Origin: Aromatoleum toluvorans
GTDB lineage: Bacteria; Pseudomonadota; Gammaproteobacteria; Burkholderiales; Rhodocyclaceae
DNA: 64,000 nucleotides
Assembly: GCF_012910905.1 (NCBI RefSeq)
Contig: NZ_WTVN01000003.1
Coordinates: forward strand, 1 to 64,000
Reading direction: 5' to 3'
Made by a program: the position numbers and the translations under genes. The notes beneath the pieces are model-generated. The model was given only the letters and a program-made list of their open reading frames with translations, was not told the DNA's origin and made no database searches. Within the stretch, counting starts at the first letter, position 1. Each line of letters opens with the position of its first letter. Shown here piece after piece: positions 44,427 through 60,217 of this stretch.

Positions 44427-46493
44427 ATGGCCACGCTGTCGAGACATGCGCTATGGGCGCTTGTCGGCATCTTCGGCGCTTTCGCGCTCGCATATATCGC
44501 ACTCAATCGCGGTGAAACGATCAACGCCCTGTGGATCGTCGTCGCCGCGGTTTCCGTGTACCTCATCGCTTACCGCTACTACAGCCTCTTCATCGCGAAG
44601 CGGGTGATGTCGCTCGACCCCGATCGCATGACCCCCGCCTACCGGCACAACGACGGCCTCGACTACGTGCCGACCAACAAGTACGTGCTGTTCGGCCACC
44701 ACTTCGCCGCCATCGCCGGCGCCGGCCCGCTGGTCGGCCCCGTGCTGGCGGCGCAGATGGGCTACCTGCCGGGCATGCTGTGGATTCTCGCCGGTGTCGT
44801 CATCGCCGGCGCGGTGCAGGACTTCATGGTGCTGTTCGTGTCCACGCGCCGCGACGGCCGCTCGCTGGGTGACCTGGTCAAGTCCGAACTCGGCGCCGTT
44901 CCCGGTGTCATCGCACTCTTCGGCACCTTCCTGATCATGGTGATCATCCTCGCGGTGCTCGCCCTGATCGTCGTGAAGGCGCTGGCCGAGAGCCCGTGGG
45001 GCACCTTCACCGTCGCGGCGACGATTCCCATCGCGATCTTCATGGGCCTCTATACGCGCTACATCCGCCCGGGCCGCATCGGTGAAGTGTCGGTCATCGG
45101 CTTCATCGGCCTGATGGCCGCGATCATCGGCGGCGGCCAGGTCGCCGCGAGCCCCACCTGGGCGCCCCTGTTCACGTTCACCGGCGTGCAGCTCACGTGG
45201 ATGCTGATCGCCTACGGCTTCATCGCCTCGGTGCTACCCGTGTGGCTGCTGCTTGCGCCGCGCGACTACCTGTCGACCTTCCTGAAGATCGGCGCCATCG
45301 CCGCCCTCGCGATCGGCATCCTGTTCGTCGCCCCCGAGCTGAAGATGCCCTCCGTCACGCGCTTCATCGACGGCACGGGCCCCGTCTGGGCCGGCAACCT
45401 CTTCCCCTTCCTCTTCATCACGATCGCCTGCGGTGCGGTATCCGGCTTCCACTCGCTGATCTCGTCGGGTACGACGCCGAAGATGATCGAGAATGAATCG
45501 CACGCGCGCCTGATCGGCTACGGCGGCATGCTGATGGAGTCCTTCGTCGCGATCATGGCGCTGGTCGCTGCCTCGATCATCGATCCGGGCATCTACTTCG
45601 CAATGAACAGCCCGCTCGCCGTGCTCGGCCCCACCGCCGAAAGCGCCGCGCAGGTCATCTCCAACTGGGGCTTCGTCGTCACCCCCGACGTCCTCACGCA
45701 GACGGCCGCCGCAGTCGGCGAGAACACCATCATCGCCCGTGCCGGCGGTGCGCCGACGCTCGCGGTCGGCATGGCGCAGATCTTCTCGGTGATGTTCGGC
45801 GGCACCGCGATGATGGGCTTCTGGTACCACTTCGCGATCCTGTTCGAGGCGCTCTTCATCCTCACCGCCGTCGATGCGGGCACCCGCGCAGGCCGTTTCA
45901 TGCTGCAGGATCTCCTCGGCAACTTCGTGCCGGCGATGAAGCGCACCGACTCGTGGGTCGGCAATGCCATCGCGACCGCCCTGTGCGTCGCGACCTGGGG
46001 CTACTTCCTGTACCAGGGCGTCGTCGATCCGCTCGGCGGCATCAACACCCTGTGGCCGCTCTTCGGCATCTCCAACCAGATGCTCGCCGCCGTGGCGTTG
46101 ATCCTCTGCACCGTCGTGCTGTTCAAGATGAAGCGCGAGCGCTTCGCATGGGTGACCGTCGTGCCGACGATCTGGCTGCTTGCCTGCACGCTGACCGCCG
46201 GCTGGCAGAAGCTGTTCGACGCGAACCCGAAGGTGGGCTTCCTCGCGCAGGTGTCGCGCTACCAGGCTGCGCTGGATCGGGGTGAACTGCTCGCGCCGGC
46301 GAAGAACGTCGGCCAGATGAAGCAGATCATCCTCAACAACCAGATCGACGCCGGCCTGTCGCTGTTCTTCATGCTGGTCGTCGTGAGCATCCTGGTGTAC
46401 GGCGTGCGCTCGTGCTGGCAGGCGTACCGCGCTGCGCACCCGACGACGCAGGAAGTCGGCGCACCGGCGGCGTCGCAGAGCGCCGCGGCGTAA
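44427..46493 (+). CDS. cstA: CstA-family carbon starvation / pyruvate transporter
   Basis: A 688-residue inner-membrane protein with about 16-18 hydrophobic segments. The N-terminal signature [38 protein letters not shown] (read in part) is diagnostic of CstA/BtsT proteins, as is [14 protein letters not shown] near residue 340. CstA and BtsT take up pyruvate (and in some bacteria peptides) at the expense of the proton gradient. It has a strong ribosome-binding site (AGGAGG). The two small genes that follow are the usual partners. Confidence 0.95.
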   Translation: MATLSRHALWALVGIFGAFALAYIALNRGETINALWIVVAAVSVYLIAYRYYSLFIAKRVMSLDPDRMTPAYRHNDGLDYVPTNKYVLFGHHFAAIAGAGPLVGPVLAAQMGYLPGMLWILAGVVIAGAVQDFMVLFVSTRRDGRSLGDLVKSELGAVPGVIALFGTFLIMVIILAVLALIVVKALAESPWGTFTVAATIPIAIFMGLYTRYIRPGRIGEVSVIGFIGLMAAIIGGGQVAASPTWAPLFTFTGVQLTWMLIAYGFIASVLPVWLLLAPRDYLSTFLKIGAIAALAIGILFVAPELKMPSVTRFIDGTGPVWAGNLFPFLFITIACGAVSGFHSLISSGTTPKMIENESHARLIGYGGMLMESFVAIMALVAASIIDPGIYFAMNSPLAVLGPTAESAAQVISNWGFVVTPDVLTQTAAAVGENTIIARAGGAPTLAVGMAQIFSVMFGGTAMMGFWYHFAILFEALFILTAVDAGTRAGRFMLQDLLGNFVPAMKRTDSWVGNAIATALCVATWGYFLYQGVVDPLGGINTLWPLFGISNQMLAAVALILCTVVLFKMKRERFAWVTVVPTIWLLACTLTAGWQKLFDANPKVGFLAQVSRYQAALDRGELLAPAKNVGQMKQIILNNQIDAGLSLFFMLVVVSILVYGVRSCWQAYRAAHPTTQEVGAPAASQSAAA

Positions 46494-46497
46494 GCCC

Positions 46498-46692
46498 GTG
46501 TTCAACGACCTCTCCAAGCTCGGCAAGTATCTCGGGCAGGCCGCCCGCCTGATGGTGGGCCTGCCCGACTACGACACCTACGTCGCGCACATGAAGGCGA
46601 CGCACCCGGACCGCCAGGTGATGAGCTACGAGGAATTCTTCCGCGAGCGGCAGGAAGCGCGCTACAACGGCGGCACCGGCCGCTGCTGCTGA
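46498..46692 (+). CDS. yjiX: YbdD/YjiX-family small protein
   Basis: A 64-residue protein starting at GTG 46498, four bases after the cstA stop. [22 protein letters not shown] and [21 protein letters not shown] (read in part) and a C-terminal RCC are standard for the family (YbdD, YjiX). It is thought to be needed for the activity of its CstA/BtsT partner. The position in cstA-yjiX-yjiA order matches the E. coli arrangement. Confidence 0.93.
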   Translation: MFNDLSKLGKYLGQAARLMVGLPDYDTYVAHMKATHPDRQVMSYEEFFRERQEARYNGGTGRCC

Positions 46693-46719
46693 GGCACCGT
46701 GACGGACCAAGGATCGAGC

Positions 46720-47754
<1,035 letters not shown>

Positions 47755-47778
47755 TGTCCGGCGCGGCGGTCGGCGCGG

Positions 47779-48024
47779 CTACAAGGTCTTGTGCGTCCCG
47801 TCGCAATACGGCTTGTTGCCGGTGCGCTTGCAGCCGCACAGATAGGCGGTGCCCGTCTCGGCCGCTATGAACCTGACCGGCAGGAAGGGGCCGCCCTTGT
47901 GCGATCCGTCGCAGAACGGCTGGTGCTTGCTGTTGCCGCATTGGCACCAGTAATACTCCTTGCCGGCTTCCAGTTCGACGGCGTACGGCCCCTTCTGCGC
48001 AATATTGGGAACGGGATCGGTCAT
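47779..48024 (-). CDS. CDGSH iron-sulfur domain protein
   Basis: An 81-residue protein with two CDGSH-type motifs, each a CxC followed by CDGxH: CQCGNSKHQPFCDGSHK near residues 27-43 and CGCKRTGNKPYCDGTHK near 63-79. Each should bind a [2Fe-2S] cluster by three Cys and one His. Such dual-CDGSH proteins transfer electrons or clusters; the partner is unknown. It converges with the GTPase gene (24 bases apart). The final LxxHKTL matches family endings. Confidence 0.93.
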   Translation of the reverse strand: MTDPVPNIAQKGPYAVELEAGKEYYWCQCGNSKHQPFCDGSHKGGPFLPVRFIAAETGTAYLCGCKRTGNKPYCDGTHKTL

Positions 48025-48150
48025 GACGCGTTCTCCTGAATGTCATCACGCGGACCGCGGCGCCGCAAATCCGCACGGTTTCAATCTAGACTGCCCCGCC
48101 CGCGAAAAGCCAGGAAAATGTGCCTCGGCAGGACGTCGCGGGCCCGAAGT

Positions 48151-49329
48151 TCAGCCCGCGGAGGGCGCCGGGAGGTCGAGGTAGCTGCGCAGCTTGCCTT
48201 GCAGCGTTTCGCGATCGACGGGCTTTACGACGAAATCGACCGCCCCCGCCTTCAGGCTGTCGACGACCACCGATTTTTCGGCCCGCCCGGTGATCATGAC
48301 GACCGGCACGTTTGCGAGTGCCGCGTTGGATTTCAGCCGCCGCGTCGCCTCCACGCCGGAAAAATCGGGGAGGTTTACATCCATCAGGATGAGATCCGGA
48401 CGCCGCCGGCGCAGCACACCCAGTGCCTCGGTGCCCGAACTCGCGTAAAGGATCTCCAGCTGCATGTCCCCCAGCAGGCGACCGATCAGCTTGTGCTGGA
48501 GTTCGTCGTCGTCCACGACCAGCACAACGGGGGGAATCCGGTCTGCCAGCGACTGCAGTTCACGCGCCGCCTGCAGTTGCGGGCGAAACGCCTCCTCGAT
48601 CGAATCGATCCATAGCGTCAGCGGCCGGACGGCACTCCCCGCCTCCTCCAGCCGTCTTTCCACTTCGTCGGTCTTCAGGCGCGAGAGCTCGCGCTCGAAT
48701 CCGCCCTGATCCTTGATCTCTACAACGTCACGGAACTCACCCATCGCCATGCGCCGCGAAAAACCGTCGATCGCCGCCCCGATCTCGCTGCCCGCATGCC
48801 GGAACGAGCGGCTCACGTGCTCGATCTGCTGCCCGCCCTTCGACGCGTACTGCCGGAGCTGCTCTTCCAGTTCGGCGATGTGCCGGGCCTGTGCGGCAAG
48901 TTCGCGTGCCGTCGGCGTGCCGGCACCGGCCGCAGTCATCTGACGCAGCGCGTGAATGACCGCCATCGGCAGACGCGGCGTGTCGTGCGTCATCGGCCAG
49001 AACAGGATGTAGTCATCGAAATACTCGCGCTTGCACAGCTCGTACACGCGCTTCAGGTCGTCCTTGTTGCACAGGATCAGCGTCCGGTGCGGATGCCCAT
49101 GCACGAGCGTGCCCAGCCGGTAGAGGCCGAGGTAGTAGCGCTCGGCCTTCTCCAGCGAATTGAACGCAAGGACGAGCACCTGCGGCTTGACCCGCTCGAA
49201 GTCCTCCACGCTCTTGTCCGGCAGGGTCGAGAGCGACACGTTCTCGAATTCGTCGCTCAACAGCTTGCGCACCAGGGATGCATCGACGGCTACGTCACTG
49301 GCGACCAGGATGCGCGCGGTGCCGTTCAT
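48151..49329 (-). CDS. Double receiver-domain response regulator
   Basis: A 392-residue protein. The N-terminal third (about 1-125) is a receiver-like domain that lacks the phosphoacceptor Asp (VLVLAFNSLEKAE at the expected place). A coiled-coil linker (about 140-260) follows, then an intact receiver (about 270-385) with VVDDDE, the acceptor Asp in LILMDVNLPDFSG, MITG and VKPVD. There is no output domain, so it may act in a phosphorelay or as an adaptor. The ATG overlaps the stop of the EAL gene by four bases. The final gene of the operon. Confidence 0.88.
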   Translation of the reverse strand: MNGTARILVASDVAVDASLVRKLLSDEFENVSLSTLPDKSVEDFERVKPQVLVLAFNSLEKAERYYLGLYRLGTLVHGHPHRTLILCNKDDLKRVYELCKREYFDDYILFWPMTHDTPRLPMAVIHALRQMTAAGAGTPTARELAAQARHIAELEEQLRQYASKGGQQIEHVSRSFRHAGSEIGAAIDGFSRRMAMGEFRDVVEIKDQGGFERELSRLKTDEVERRLEEAGSAVRPLTLWIDSIEEAFRPQLQAARELQSLADRIPPVVLVVDDDELQHKLIGRLLGDMQLEILYASSGTEALGVLRRRRPDLILMDVNLPDFSGVEATRRLKSNAALANVPVVMITGRAEKSVVVDSLKAGAVDFVVKPVDRETLQGKLRSYLDLPAPSAG

Positions 49330-50524
49330 GACCCCATGCTCACGAGCGTCGGGCGCCGGACCTCCCAGTCGGCGACCCAGTCGGGGATCTGCTCGGGCGG
49401 CATTGCCCTGGAAACGAACCAGCCCTGGGCAAAGTCGCAGCCCGTCCCTTGCAGGAAATCCCAGTCCTCGCGGTCTTCGACGCCTTCGGCGACAACCTTC
49501 ATGCCGAGCTGCCGCGCCATGCCCAGGCTCGCCTCGAAGATCGCGCGCAACGACGCGTCGCGGCTGGCCCCATGCACGAAACCTCGATCGATCTTGAGTT
49601 CGGTGAAGGGGATGTCGCGCAGCTGTGCGAGCGAGGAATGGCCGGTGCCGAAATCGTCGATCGACAGCCCGATCCGCTTGAGCCGCAGGCGCGTGAGGAT
49701 CTCGAGCGGCGTCAGCGGATCCTTCATCAGCCGGCTCTCCGTCACCTCGAGCATCACGCTGCCGGAAGGCAACCCGGATTCGTGCACCGCACGCTCCACG
49801 ACATCCGGAAAATCGAGGGACACCAGATTGTCCATCGACACGTTGATCGCAACCTGAAGCGGCAGCCCGTCCATATGCCACTGGTGCGCGTGGCGCAGCG
49901 CGTCGAGCAGCACCGTTCGCGTGAGTTCGCCGATCAACCCGTTGTCTTCGGCAAGTGCGATGAACTGGTCGGGGAAGATCAGGCCGTCCTGCGGATGCGC
50001 CCAGCGCACCAGGGTCTCCACGCCGGTCACCGCACCGGTCGCGAGGTCCACCTTGGGCTGATAGTGATTGACCAGGTTGCCTGCGGCGATTGCGTGGCGC
50101 AGCGCGTCCACCGTGTAGGTGTGCCTGCTTGCCCGGACAGCGGCCGGTTCGGGTGACGCCCGCTGCTGGAGGACATGCCGCAGTTCATCCATGGTCACCG
50201 GCTTGCTCAGCGCGCCCAGCACGTGGAGCCGGTGGCCCTGGGCCAGCTTCTCGGCCGTTTGCAGGATGCGTTCGCCTTCGCCGCTCACGAGGACGAGCTT
50301 TCCGGCATATCCCTGCCGGGTCAGGTGGCGCACGAACTCGATCCCGTCCATCCCCGGCATCTGCAGGTCGCAGAAAATCAGGTCGATGCCCTCGCGCGCC
50401 GTGGCAAGCACCGTCAGGGCGTCGTGGCCGCTGGCACAGGCTTCGACATCCTCGATTCCGAGCCGGCCCAGTTGGTGAACGATTAGCTTGCGCTGAATCG
50501 GCTCGTCATCGACCACCAGGATTT

Positions 50525-50528
<4 letters not shown>
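49326..50528 (-). CDS. Response regulator with EAL c-di-GMP phosphodiesterase domain
   Basis: A 400-residue protein. The receiver (about 1-120) has DDE, acceptor Asp in LIFCDLQMPGMDG, LVSGE and SKPVT. The EAL domain (about 140-385) has a variant signature GVETLVRW in place of EAL, but the catalytic residues are kept: Asn in INVSMDNL, Glu in EVTESRL, Asp-Asp in DDFGTG, Lys in LKIDRGFV and Glu in AEGVED. So it should hydrolyse c-di-GMP when phosphorylated. It overlaps the hybrid kinase and the double-receiver genes by four bases on each side. Confidence 0.92.
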
Positions 50529-55054
<4,526 letters not shown>

Positions 55055-55150
55055 CAGGCCAGCGGTTGTTCGTCGCGATCCGCGTGGTTCATCTGTCACC
55101 CACGAACGACCAGGCGGCCCTTCGCATTCTGGCAAAAGTGAATTTCGGAT

Positions 55151-55351
55151 TCAATAATGCGGCGGAATCTCGTCGCGCAGATCGCGGCGCTCGCCGGGCG
55201 AGCCTGCCGCGATCTGCCGGTGCAGTTCCAGGATCTGCTGCTGCAGGCGGTCGATCTGCTGTTGCTGCCTGAACACCGTGAGATTGAGCTCGTCGATGGT
55301 GTCCTCGGCCAGCGCGAGCTTGCTTTCGATGCGGTCGAGACGCTCATCCAT
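55151..55351 (-). CDS. slyX: SlyX-family protein
   Basis: A 66-residue protein, mainly a coiled coil (DRIESKLALAEDTIDELN and QQQIDRLQQQILELH, in part) ending in DLRDEIPPHY; the PPHY ending is diagnostic of SlyX. Its ATG overlaps the stop of the FAD-protein gene by four bases. Function is unknown in most bacteria. It was too short to stand out but is well supported by motif and coupling. Confidence 0.92.
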   Translation of the reverse strand: MDERLDRIESKLALAEDTIDELNLTVFRQQQQIDRLQQQILELHRQIAAGSPGERRDLRDEIPPHY

Positions 55352-56976
55352 CACGCCTCCTCCGCCACGACGGTCACGTCGCCGAGGATGGACTTCGCCA
55401 CCGCCTCGGCCACGCGGATGCCATCGACACCCGCCGAGAGGATGCCGCCCGCGTAGCCCGCGCCCTCCCCGGCCGGATACAGGCCCTTCACGTTGAGGCT
55501 CTGGCAGTCGGCGCCGCGCGTCATGCGCAGTGGTGACGAGGTGCGCGTCTCGACGCCGGTGAGCACCGCGTCGCGCATCGAGAAGCCCTTGATCTGGCGC
55601 TCGAAGGCCGGCAAGGCTTCGCGCACCGCTTCGATCGCGTAGTCGGGCAGGCTTGTCGACAGGTCGCCGAGCTTCACCCCCGGCTTGTACGAAGGTTCGA
55701 CCGAACCGAGCACGCTCGACGGCTGGTTCCTGATGAAGTCGCCGACGAGTTGCCCCGGCGCGATGTAGTCGCCGCCGCCGAGCTCGTAGGCGCGCGACTC
55801 CCACTGCCGCTGGAACGCGATGCCCGCCAGCGGGCCGCCCGGGTAGTCGTCCGGCGTGATGCCGACGACGATGCCCGCGTTGGCGTTGCGCTCATTGCGC
55901 GAATACTGGCTCATGCCGTTCGTGACGACACGGTTCGGCTCGGACGTCGCGGCGACCACCGTGCCGCCGGGGCACATGCAGAAGCTGTACACGGACCGGC
56001 CGTTCTTCGCGTGATGCACGAGCTTGTAGTCGGCCGCGCCGAGCAGCGGATGGCCGGCGTTGGGGCCGAAGCGCGCCTTGTCGATCAGGGATTGCGGATG
56101 CTCGACGCGGAACCCGACCGAGAAAGGCTTGGCCTCCATATACACGCCGCGCTCGTGCAGCATCTCGAAAGTGTCGCGCGCGCTGTGGCCGAGCGCGAGC
56201 ACGACGTGGTCGCTGCGGATCTCCTCGCCGTTCGCGAGCACCACACCGCGCAACTGGCCGTCCTCGATCAGCACGTCGGCCACGCGTTGCTGGAAGCGGA
56301 TCTCGCCGCCCAGCGCGATGATCTCGGCGCGCATGGTCTCGACCATGCCGACGAGGCGGAAGGTGCCGATGTGCGGCTTGCTCACGTACAGGATCTCTTC
56401 GGGCGCGCCCGCCTTCACGAACTCGGTCAGCACCTTGCGCCCGTAGTGCTTCGGGTCCTTGATCTGGCTGTAGAGCTTGCCGTCCGAGAAGGTGCCCGCC
56501 CCGCCCTCGCCGAACTGCACGTTGGACTCGGGGTTGAGCACGCTCTTGCGCCACAGGCCCCAGGTGTCCTTGGTACGTTCGCGCACGGCCTTGCCGCGCT
56601 CCAGCACGATCGGGCGGAAACCCATCTGCGCGAGGATCAGCGCCGCAAAGATGCCGCAGGGGCCGAAGCCGACGACCACCGGGCGATGCGCAAGCCCTTC
56701 CTGCGCCTTGCCGACGAAGCGGTAATTCGTGTCCGGCGTCTTCGTCACGTTGCGGTCGCCGGCGAACTGTGCGAGCAGCGCCGCCTCGTTCGCGACGGTC
56801 ATGTCGATGGTGTAGATCAGCGTGATCGCCGTGGCCTTGCGCGCATCGTAGCTGCGCTTGAACACGGTGAACTCGCCGAGTTCGGCTGGCTTGATGCCCA
56901 GGCGGGCGACGATGGCGTCCCTCAGGGCGCCCTCGGGGTGGTCGAGCGGCAGCCTGAGTTCGTTGATTCGCAGCAT
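55351..56976 (-). CDS. FAD-dependent dehydrogenase/oxidoreductase of unknown substrate
   Basis: A 541-residue flavoprotein. A small N-terminal domain (about 1-90, with VFKRSYDARKATAITLIYT read in part) precedes the dinucleotide-binding loop GFGPCGIFAALILAQMG near residue 103. GEGGAGTFSDGKLYS and the C-terminal AGEGAGYAGGILSAGVDGI (in part) mark a widespread family of large FAD proteins often called NAD(FAD)-utilising dehydrogenases. The reaction is unknown. The stop overlaps slyX. An ATG at 56976 starts the conserved region directly. Confidence 0.9.
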   Translation of the reverse strand: MLRINELRLPLDHPEGALRDAIVARLGIKPAELGEFTVFKRSYDARKATAITLIYTIDMTVANEAALLAQFAGDRNVTKTPDTNYRFVGKAQEGLAHRPVVVGFGPCGIFAALILAQMGFRPIVLERGKAVRERTKDTWGLWRKSVLNPESNVQFGEGGAGTFSDGKLYSQIKDPKHYGRKVLTEFVKAGAPEEILYVSKPHIGTFRLVGMVETMRAEIIALGGEIRFQQRVADVLIEDGQLRGVVLANGEEIRSDHVVLALGHSARDTFEMLHERGVYMEAKPFSVGFRVEHPQSLIDKARFGPNAGHPLLGAADYKLVHHAKNGRSVYSFCMCPGGTVVAATSEPNRVVTNGMSQYSRNERNANAGIVVGITPDDYPGGPLAGIAFQRQWESRAYELGGGDYIAPGQLVGDFIRNQPSSVLGSVEPSYKPGVKLGDLSTSLPDYAIEAVREALPAFERQIKGFSMRDAVLTGVETRTSSPLRMTRGADCQSLNVKGLYPAGEGAGYAGGILSAGVDGIRVAEAVAKSILGDVTVVAEEA

Positions 56977-57033
56977 TGGTGATTCCGGTTGCAGGTTCTC
57001 TGGGACGTGCCGGGCACGTCGAAGCCCGCGATT

Positions 57034-58233
57034 TTAAACGGGATTGCCTGCCGTCACCGCGTTTTCGCGCGTCCGCGCGGCCATGCCCCGGAGCACTGCG
57101 ACCAGAATTGTCCCGACCGCCATCACCGCCGCCGCCATGTAGAGGCCGTCGGCGTAGCTGCCGCCGTGTGCCGCGAGCGTGCCGGTCACGGCCGGGCCGG
57201 CGATCTGCGCGACGCCGTAGGCGATGGTCATCTTGCCCATCATCTTCGCCGGGCGGGTCGGATAGTAGCGGCCGGCCATCGTCAGGACGAGGCTCACCGC
57301 ACCGATGAAGTTGCCGCCGAAGAGGATCGCGCCGGTGAACGCCGGGATCAGCCCGCCCGCAAGCGGCAGCAGCATGCCGACGATCTGCAGCACGAAGGAC
57401 AGCAGCAGCGAGTTCAGGTAGCCGACGCGGCGCGCGATGAAGTCCCACACGATGCACGCCGGTGCCGCCGAGAGGCCGAGCACGAGGAACACGAGCGCCC
57501 CTTGCCCGCCCAGGCCGGGCAGTTTGTCGATGATCGCGACGATGAAGGTCGCGCTCACGACGTAGCCGATACCGGCGCAGAAGTAGGCGGCCATGAACAC
57601 GCGCAGGAAGCCCGCACCGGGCGGGTTGTCCTCCATCTTCTGCCCGCCGACCGTGACGGCCGTGGCGTCGGGCGGGGGCAGCCAGCGCCACGCCGGGATC
57701 AGCAACAGCACGCCCAGCACGCTGAACACGAACCACTGCGTGCGCCAGTCCAGCCACTGCGTCATCAGCGCCACCGCGGCGGCGCAGCCGGCAATGCCGA
57801 GACCGATGCCGGTGAAGTGGATTCCCAGCTCGGAACGGTGCTGGTGGCGGATGAGCCAGTTGAGGATCAGCCCCGTGCCCAGCAGCATGCCCCCGGCGGT
57901 GCTCAGTCCGGCAAGGAAGCGCGACACCGACCACCAGAAGACGCTGGTCGTGAGGCCCATCATGATCGTCGTAAGCACGGCGACGACCAACCCGATGCGG
58001 TAGAGGCGGTCCTTGAGCACGAGGTCGCTGATCATCGAGGCGACCAGCGCGCCGCTGAGGTAGCCCGCGTAGTTCCATGCCGCCAGCCAACCGGCGTCCG
58101 CCACGCCGAGGCCCGCCTGCTGCTGCATCAGCGGAAGCAGCGGCGTGTAGGCGAAGCGCGCGACGCCCATCACCAGGATCAGGCTCAGGACGCCCGCCCC
58201 GAGGACCTTCATCCGCTGCATCTGCTCTCTCAT
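57034..58233 (-). CDS. YbfB/YjiJ-family MFS transporter
   Basis: A 399-residue transporter with twelve predicted helices. The start MGVARFAYTPLLPLMQ near residue 22 (in part) and LAAWNYAGYLSGAL are typical of the YbfB/YjiJ family, whose substrates are not known. FARFAYTPLLP-type motif and the length fit. No regulator is adjacent; the 56-base gap to the FAD gene and 239 bases upstream hold no clear signal. Confidence 0.88.
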   Translation of the reverse strand: MREQMQRMKVLGAGVLSLILVMGVARFAYTPLLPLMQQQAGLGVADAGWLAAWNYAGYLSGALVASMISDLVLKDRLYRIGLVVAVLTTIMMGLTTSVFWWSVSRFLAGLSTAGGMLLGTGLILNWLIRHQHRSELGIHFTGIGLGIAGCAAAVALMTQWLDWRTQWFVFSVLGVLLLIPAWRWLPPPDATAVTVGGQKMEDNPPGAGFLRVFMAAYFCAGIGYVVSATFIVAIIDKLPGLGGQGALVFLVLGLSAAPACIVWDFIARRVGYLNSLLLSFVLQIVGMLLPLAGGLIPAFTGAILFGGNFIGAVSLVLTMAGRYYPTRPAKMMGKMTIAYGVAQIAGPAVTGTLAAHGGSYADGLYMAAAVMAVGTILVAVLRGMAARTRENAVTAGNPV

Positions 58234-58472
58234 CGAGGGTTGTCCTTATCGTTGGTCTCGATACGGTATGGTATGGAAAGCGGCGGCGCAAGCTATCCTG
58301 ATTCCGACACGAACCCCCTTGATACGCCCGAGCACGTGCCGGACGGAATACGACATCCGCCGCGTGACGCACGCCACGCCATGCACGGATCGTTACGCAT
58401 CGGGGTCCGGGCAAGACCGGAGTGCTTCTCTATACTGGGAGCGCTGCCCGTTCAATCCTCGAGGAGAGCGCG

Positions 58473-58682
58473 ATGTCCGCCCACACCTACAAACTCGTCG
58501 AAATCGTCGGCTCGTCCCCGGACAGCGTCGATGCCGCGATCCGCAACGCCATCGAGACTGCCGGCAAGACGGTTCGTCACCTGGACTGGTTCGAGGCGAC
58601 CGAGATCCGCGGCCACATTGCCGACGGCAAGGTCGCGCACTACCAGGTCAAGCTGAAGGTGGGGTTCCGGCTGGAGGACTGA
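58473..58682 (+). CDS. Dodecin (flavin-storage protein)
   Basis: A 69-residue protein starting MSAHTYKLVEIVGSS with GAGGAG 5-10 bases upstream. KTVRHLDWFEATEIRGHI contains the Trp that stacks on flavin in dodecins, and the final KVAHYQVKLKVGF is the third strand of the fold. Dodecins form hollow 12-mers that bind FMN/riboflavin or CoA. The 3' end overlaps the convergent GTPase gene by 35 bases. Confidence 0.94.
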   Translation: MSAHTYKLVEIVGSSPDSVDAAIRNAIETAGKTVRHLDWFEATEIRGHIADGKVAHYQVKLKVGFRLED

Positions 58683-59556
58683 TCCCGCGGTCGCCTTCGA
58701 GCATCGCGCGGCGCGTCTCGGGCGTCTCGAGGCTGATGCGGCCGAGCGCGCCGCTGCGGTAGTCCGTGAGCAGGATCTGCGCGGCCTTCTCGAGGTCGGG
58801 TGCCCCGCCCTTGAGGCGGCAGCCGCGGCGCGCCGCAACGGTCTCGACGACGCCGACGCCGTCGAGCGCCTCCATGCGCTCGGGCGCGATGCCGTAGCGC
58901 CTGGCGACGAGATCGGGATAACGCTCCAGCAGCAAGTTGCCGAGGAAGGCGGCGACCTCCTCGTCGATCACCGCGTTGCGACCGATCGCATGGCTCGCCG
59001 CGAGCATGAAGCCGTCCGAGTCGTGCTCGATCTTGGGCCACATCAGGCCCGGCGTGTCGGTGATCGTCATGTGCGAACCGAGGTCGAAGGTCTGCTGCTG
59101 CTTGGTCACCGCCGGTTCGTCGCCGACCGCCGCGACGCGCCGCTTCAGCAGCGCATTCATGAGCGTCGATTTGCCGACGTTGGGGATGCCCATGATCATC
59201 AGGCGCAGCAGCTTCGTGCCGTCGTTGCGGTGCGGCGCGAGCGCCTGGCACAGGCCCGGCACGCGCGCGACGTCACCCGGCTTCTTGCACGACAGCGCCA
59301 CCGCCTTCACGCCCGGCTGGGCGTTGAAAAAATCCAGCCAGGCGCGCGTCGCCACGGGGTCGGCGAGGTCGACCTTGTTGAGCAGCTTGAGGCACGGACG
59401 CTGCCGGAACAGGCGCAACTCGCGGATCATCGGGTTGCTGCTCGCCTCGGGAACGCGGGCGTCGAGCACCTCGATGACGACATCGGTCATCGCCATGGTC
59501 TCGGCCGCCTTCTTGCGCGCCGAGGTCATGTGACCGGGAAACCACTGGATGGACAT
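58648..59556 (-). CDS. rbgA: Circularly permuted ribosome-assembly GTPase (YlqF/RbgA family)
   Basis: A 302-residue GTPase with motifs in permuted order: G4 KLLNKVDLAD near residue 58, then G1 GIPNVGKSTLMN near 122, then G3 DTPGLMWPK near 165. The N-terminal WFPGHMTSARKKA is diagnostic of YlqF/RbgA, which assist assembly of the large ribosomal subunit. The C-terminal helical domain is complete, and its last codons overlap the convergent dodecin gene by 35 bases. Confidence 0.94.
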   Translation of the reverse strand: MSIQWFPGHMTSARKKAAETMAMTDVVIEVLDARVPEASSNPMIRELRLFRQRPCLKLLNKVDLADPVATRAWLDFFNAQPGVKAVALSCKKPGDVARVPGLCQALAPHRNDGTKLLRLMIMGIPNVGKSTLMNALLKRRVAAVGDEPAVTKQQQTFDLGSHMTITDTPGLMWPKIEHDSDGFMLAASHAIGRNAVIDEEVAAFLGNLLLERYPDLVARRYGIAPERMEALDGVGVVETVAARRGCRLKGGAPDLEKAAQILLTDYRSGALGRISLETPETRRAMLEGDRGISPPAGTPPSA

Positions 59557-59644
59557 CTGGAACGTTGGCGGTGGACAAGGCGCGCATTATCGCCTCGTTC
59601 GGTCCGCGATTGGGGCAAAATGGCGGCCTTTCGAGGGGCAGTGA

Positions 59645-60217
59645 ATGAATCGTGACGAAGTGATCGCGGCGACGCGGCAGTGGATCGAGAAGGCGGTGAT
59701 CGGGCTCAACCTGTGCCCGTTCGCGAAATCGGTGTACGTGAAGAACCAGGTGCGCATCGTCGTCAGCGAGGCGAAGCATGTCGACGCCTTCCTCGAGGAC
59801 CTCGACCGCGAACTCGAATTCCTCGCCGCCGCCGACCCGGCCGAGGTCGACACGACGCTCCTCGTGCATCCGACCCTGTTCCCGGACTTCCTCGACTTCA
59901 ACGAGATCGCCGGCATCGCCGAGGAAGCGGTCGAGGAGCACGAGCTCGAGGGCATCCTGCAGGTCGCGAGTTTCCATCCGCGCTTCCAGTTCGAGGACAC
60001 GGCCGAAGACGACATCGAGAACTTCACCAACCGTTCGCCCTTCCCCACGCTGCACCTGTTGCGCGAGGAAAGCATCGAGCGTGCGGTCGCGGCTTACCCG
60101 GAAGCCGAGGCGATCTACGAGCGCAACATCGAGACGATGCAGAAGCTCGGGCTGGAAGGCTGGAAGGCGCTGGGCATTCCCGGCCAGTGGGACCAGGTGG
60201 GGGACGAGAAGAAGTGA
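59645..60217 (+). CDS. DUF1415-family protein
   Basis: A 190-residue acidic protein. GLNLCPFAKSVY near residue 20 and ASFHPRFQFEDTAEDDIENFTNRSPFP near 108-134 (read in part) are hallmarks of DUF1415. No function is known. It shares a four-base overlap with the downstream methyltransferase-like gene (GTGA), so the two are translated together. Confidence 0.92.
   Translation: MNRDEVIAATRQWIEKAVIGLNLCPFAKSVYVKNQVRIVVSEAKHVDAFLEDLDRELEFLAAADPAEVDTTLLVHPTLFPDFLDFNEIAGIAEEAVEEHELEGILQVASFHPRFQFEDTAEDDIENFTNRSPFPTLHLLREESIERAVAAYPEAEAIYERNIETMQKLGLEGWKALGIPGQWDQVGDEKK

Noticed and set aside
48137-48160. Hairpin around the stop codon of the double-receiver gene
   Set aside because: The 7-bp arms are real but no T-run follows, so I did not call it a terminator.
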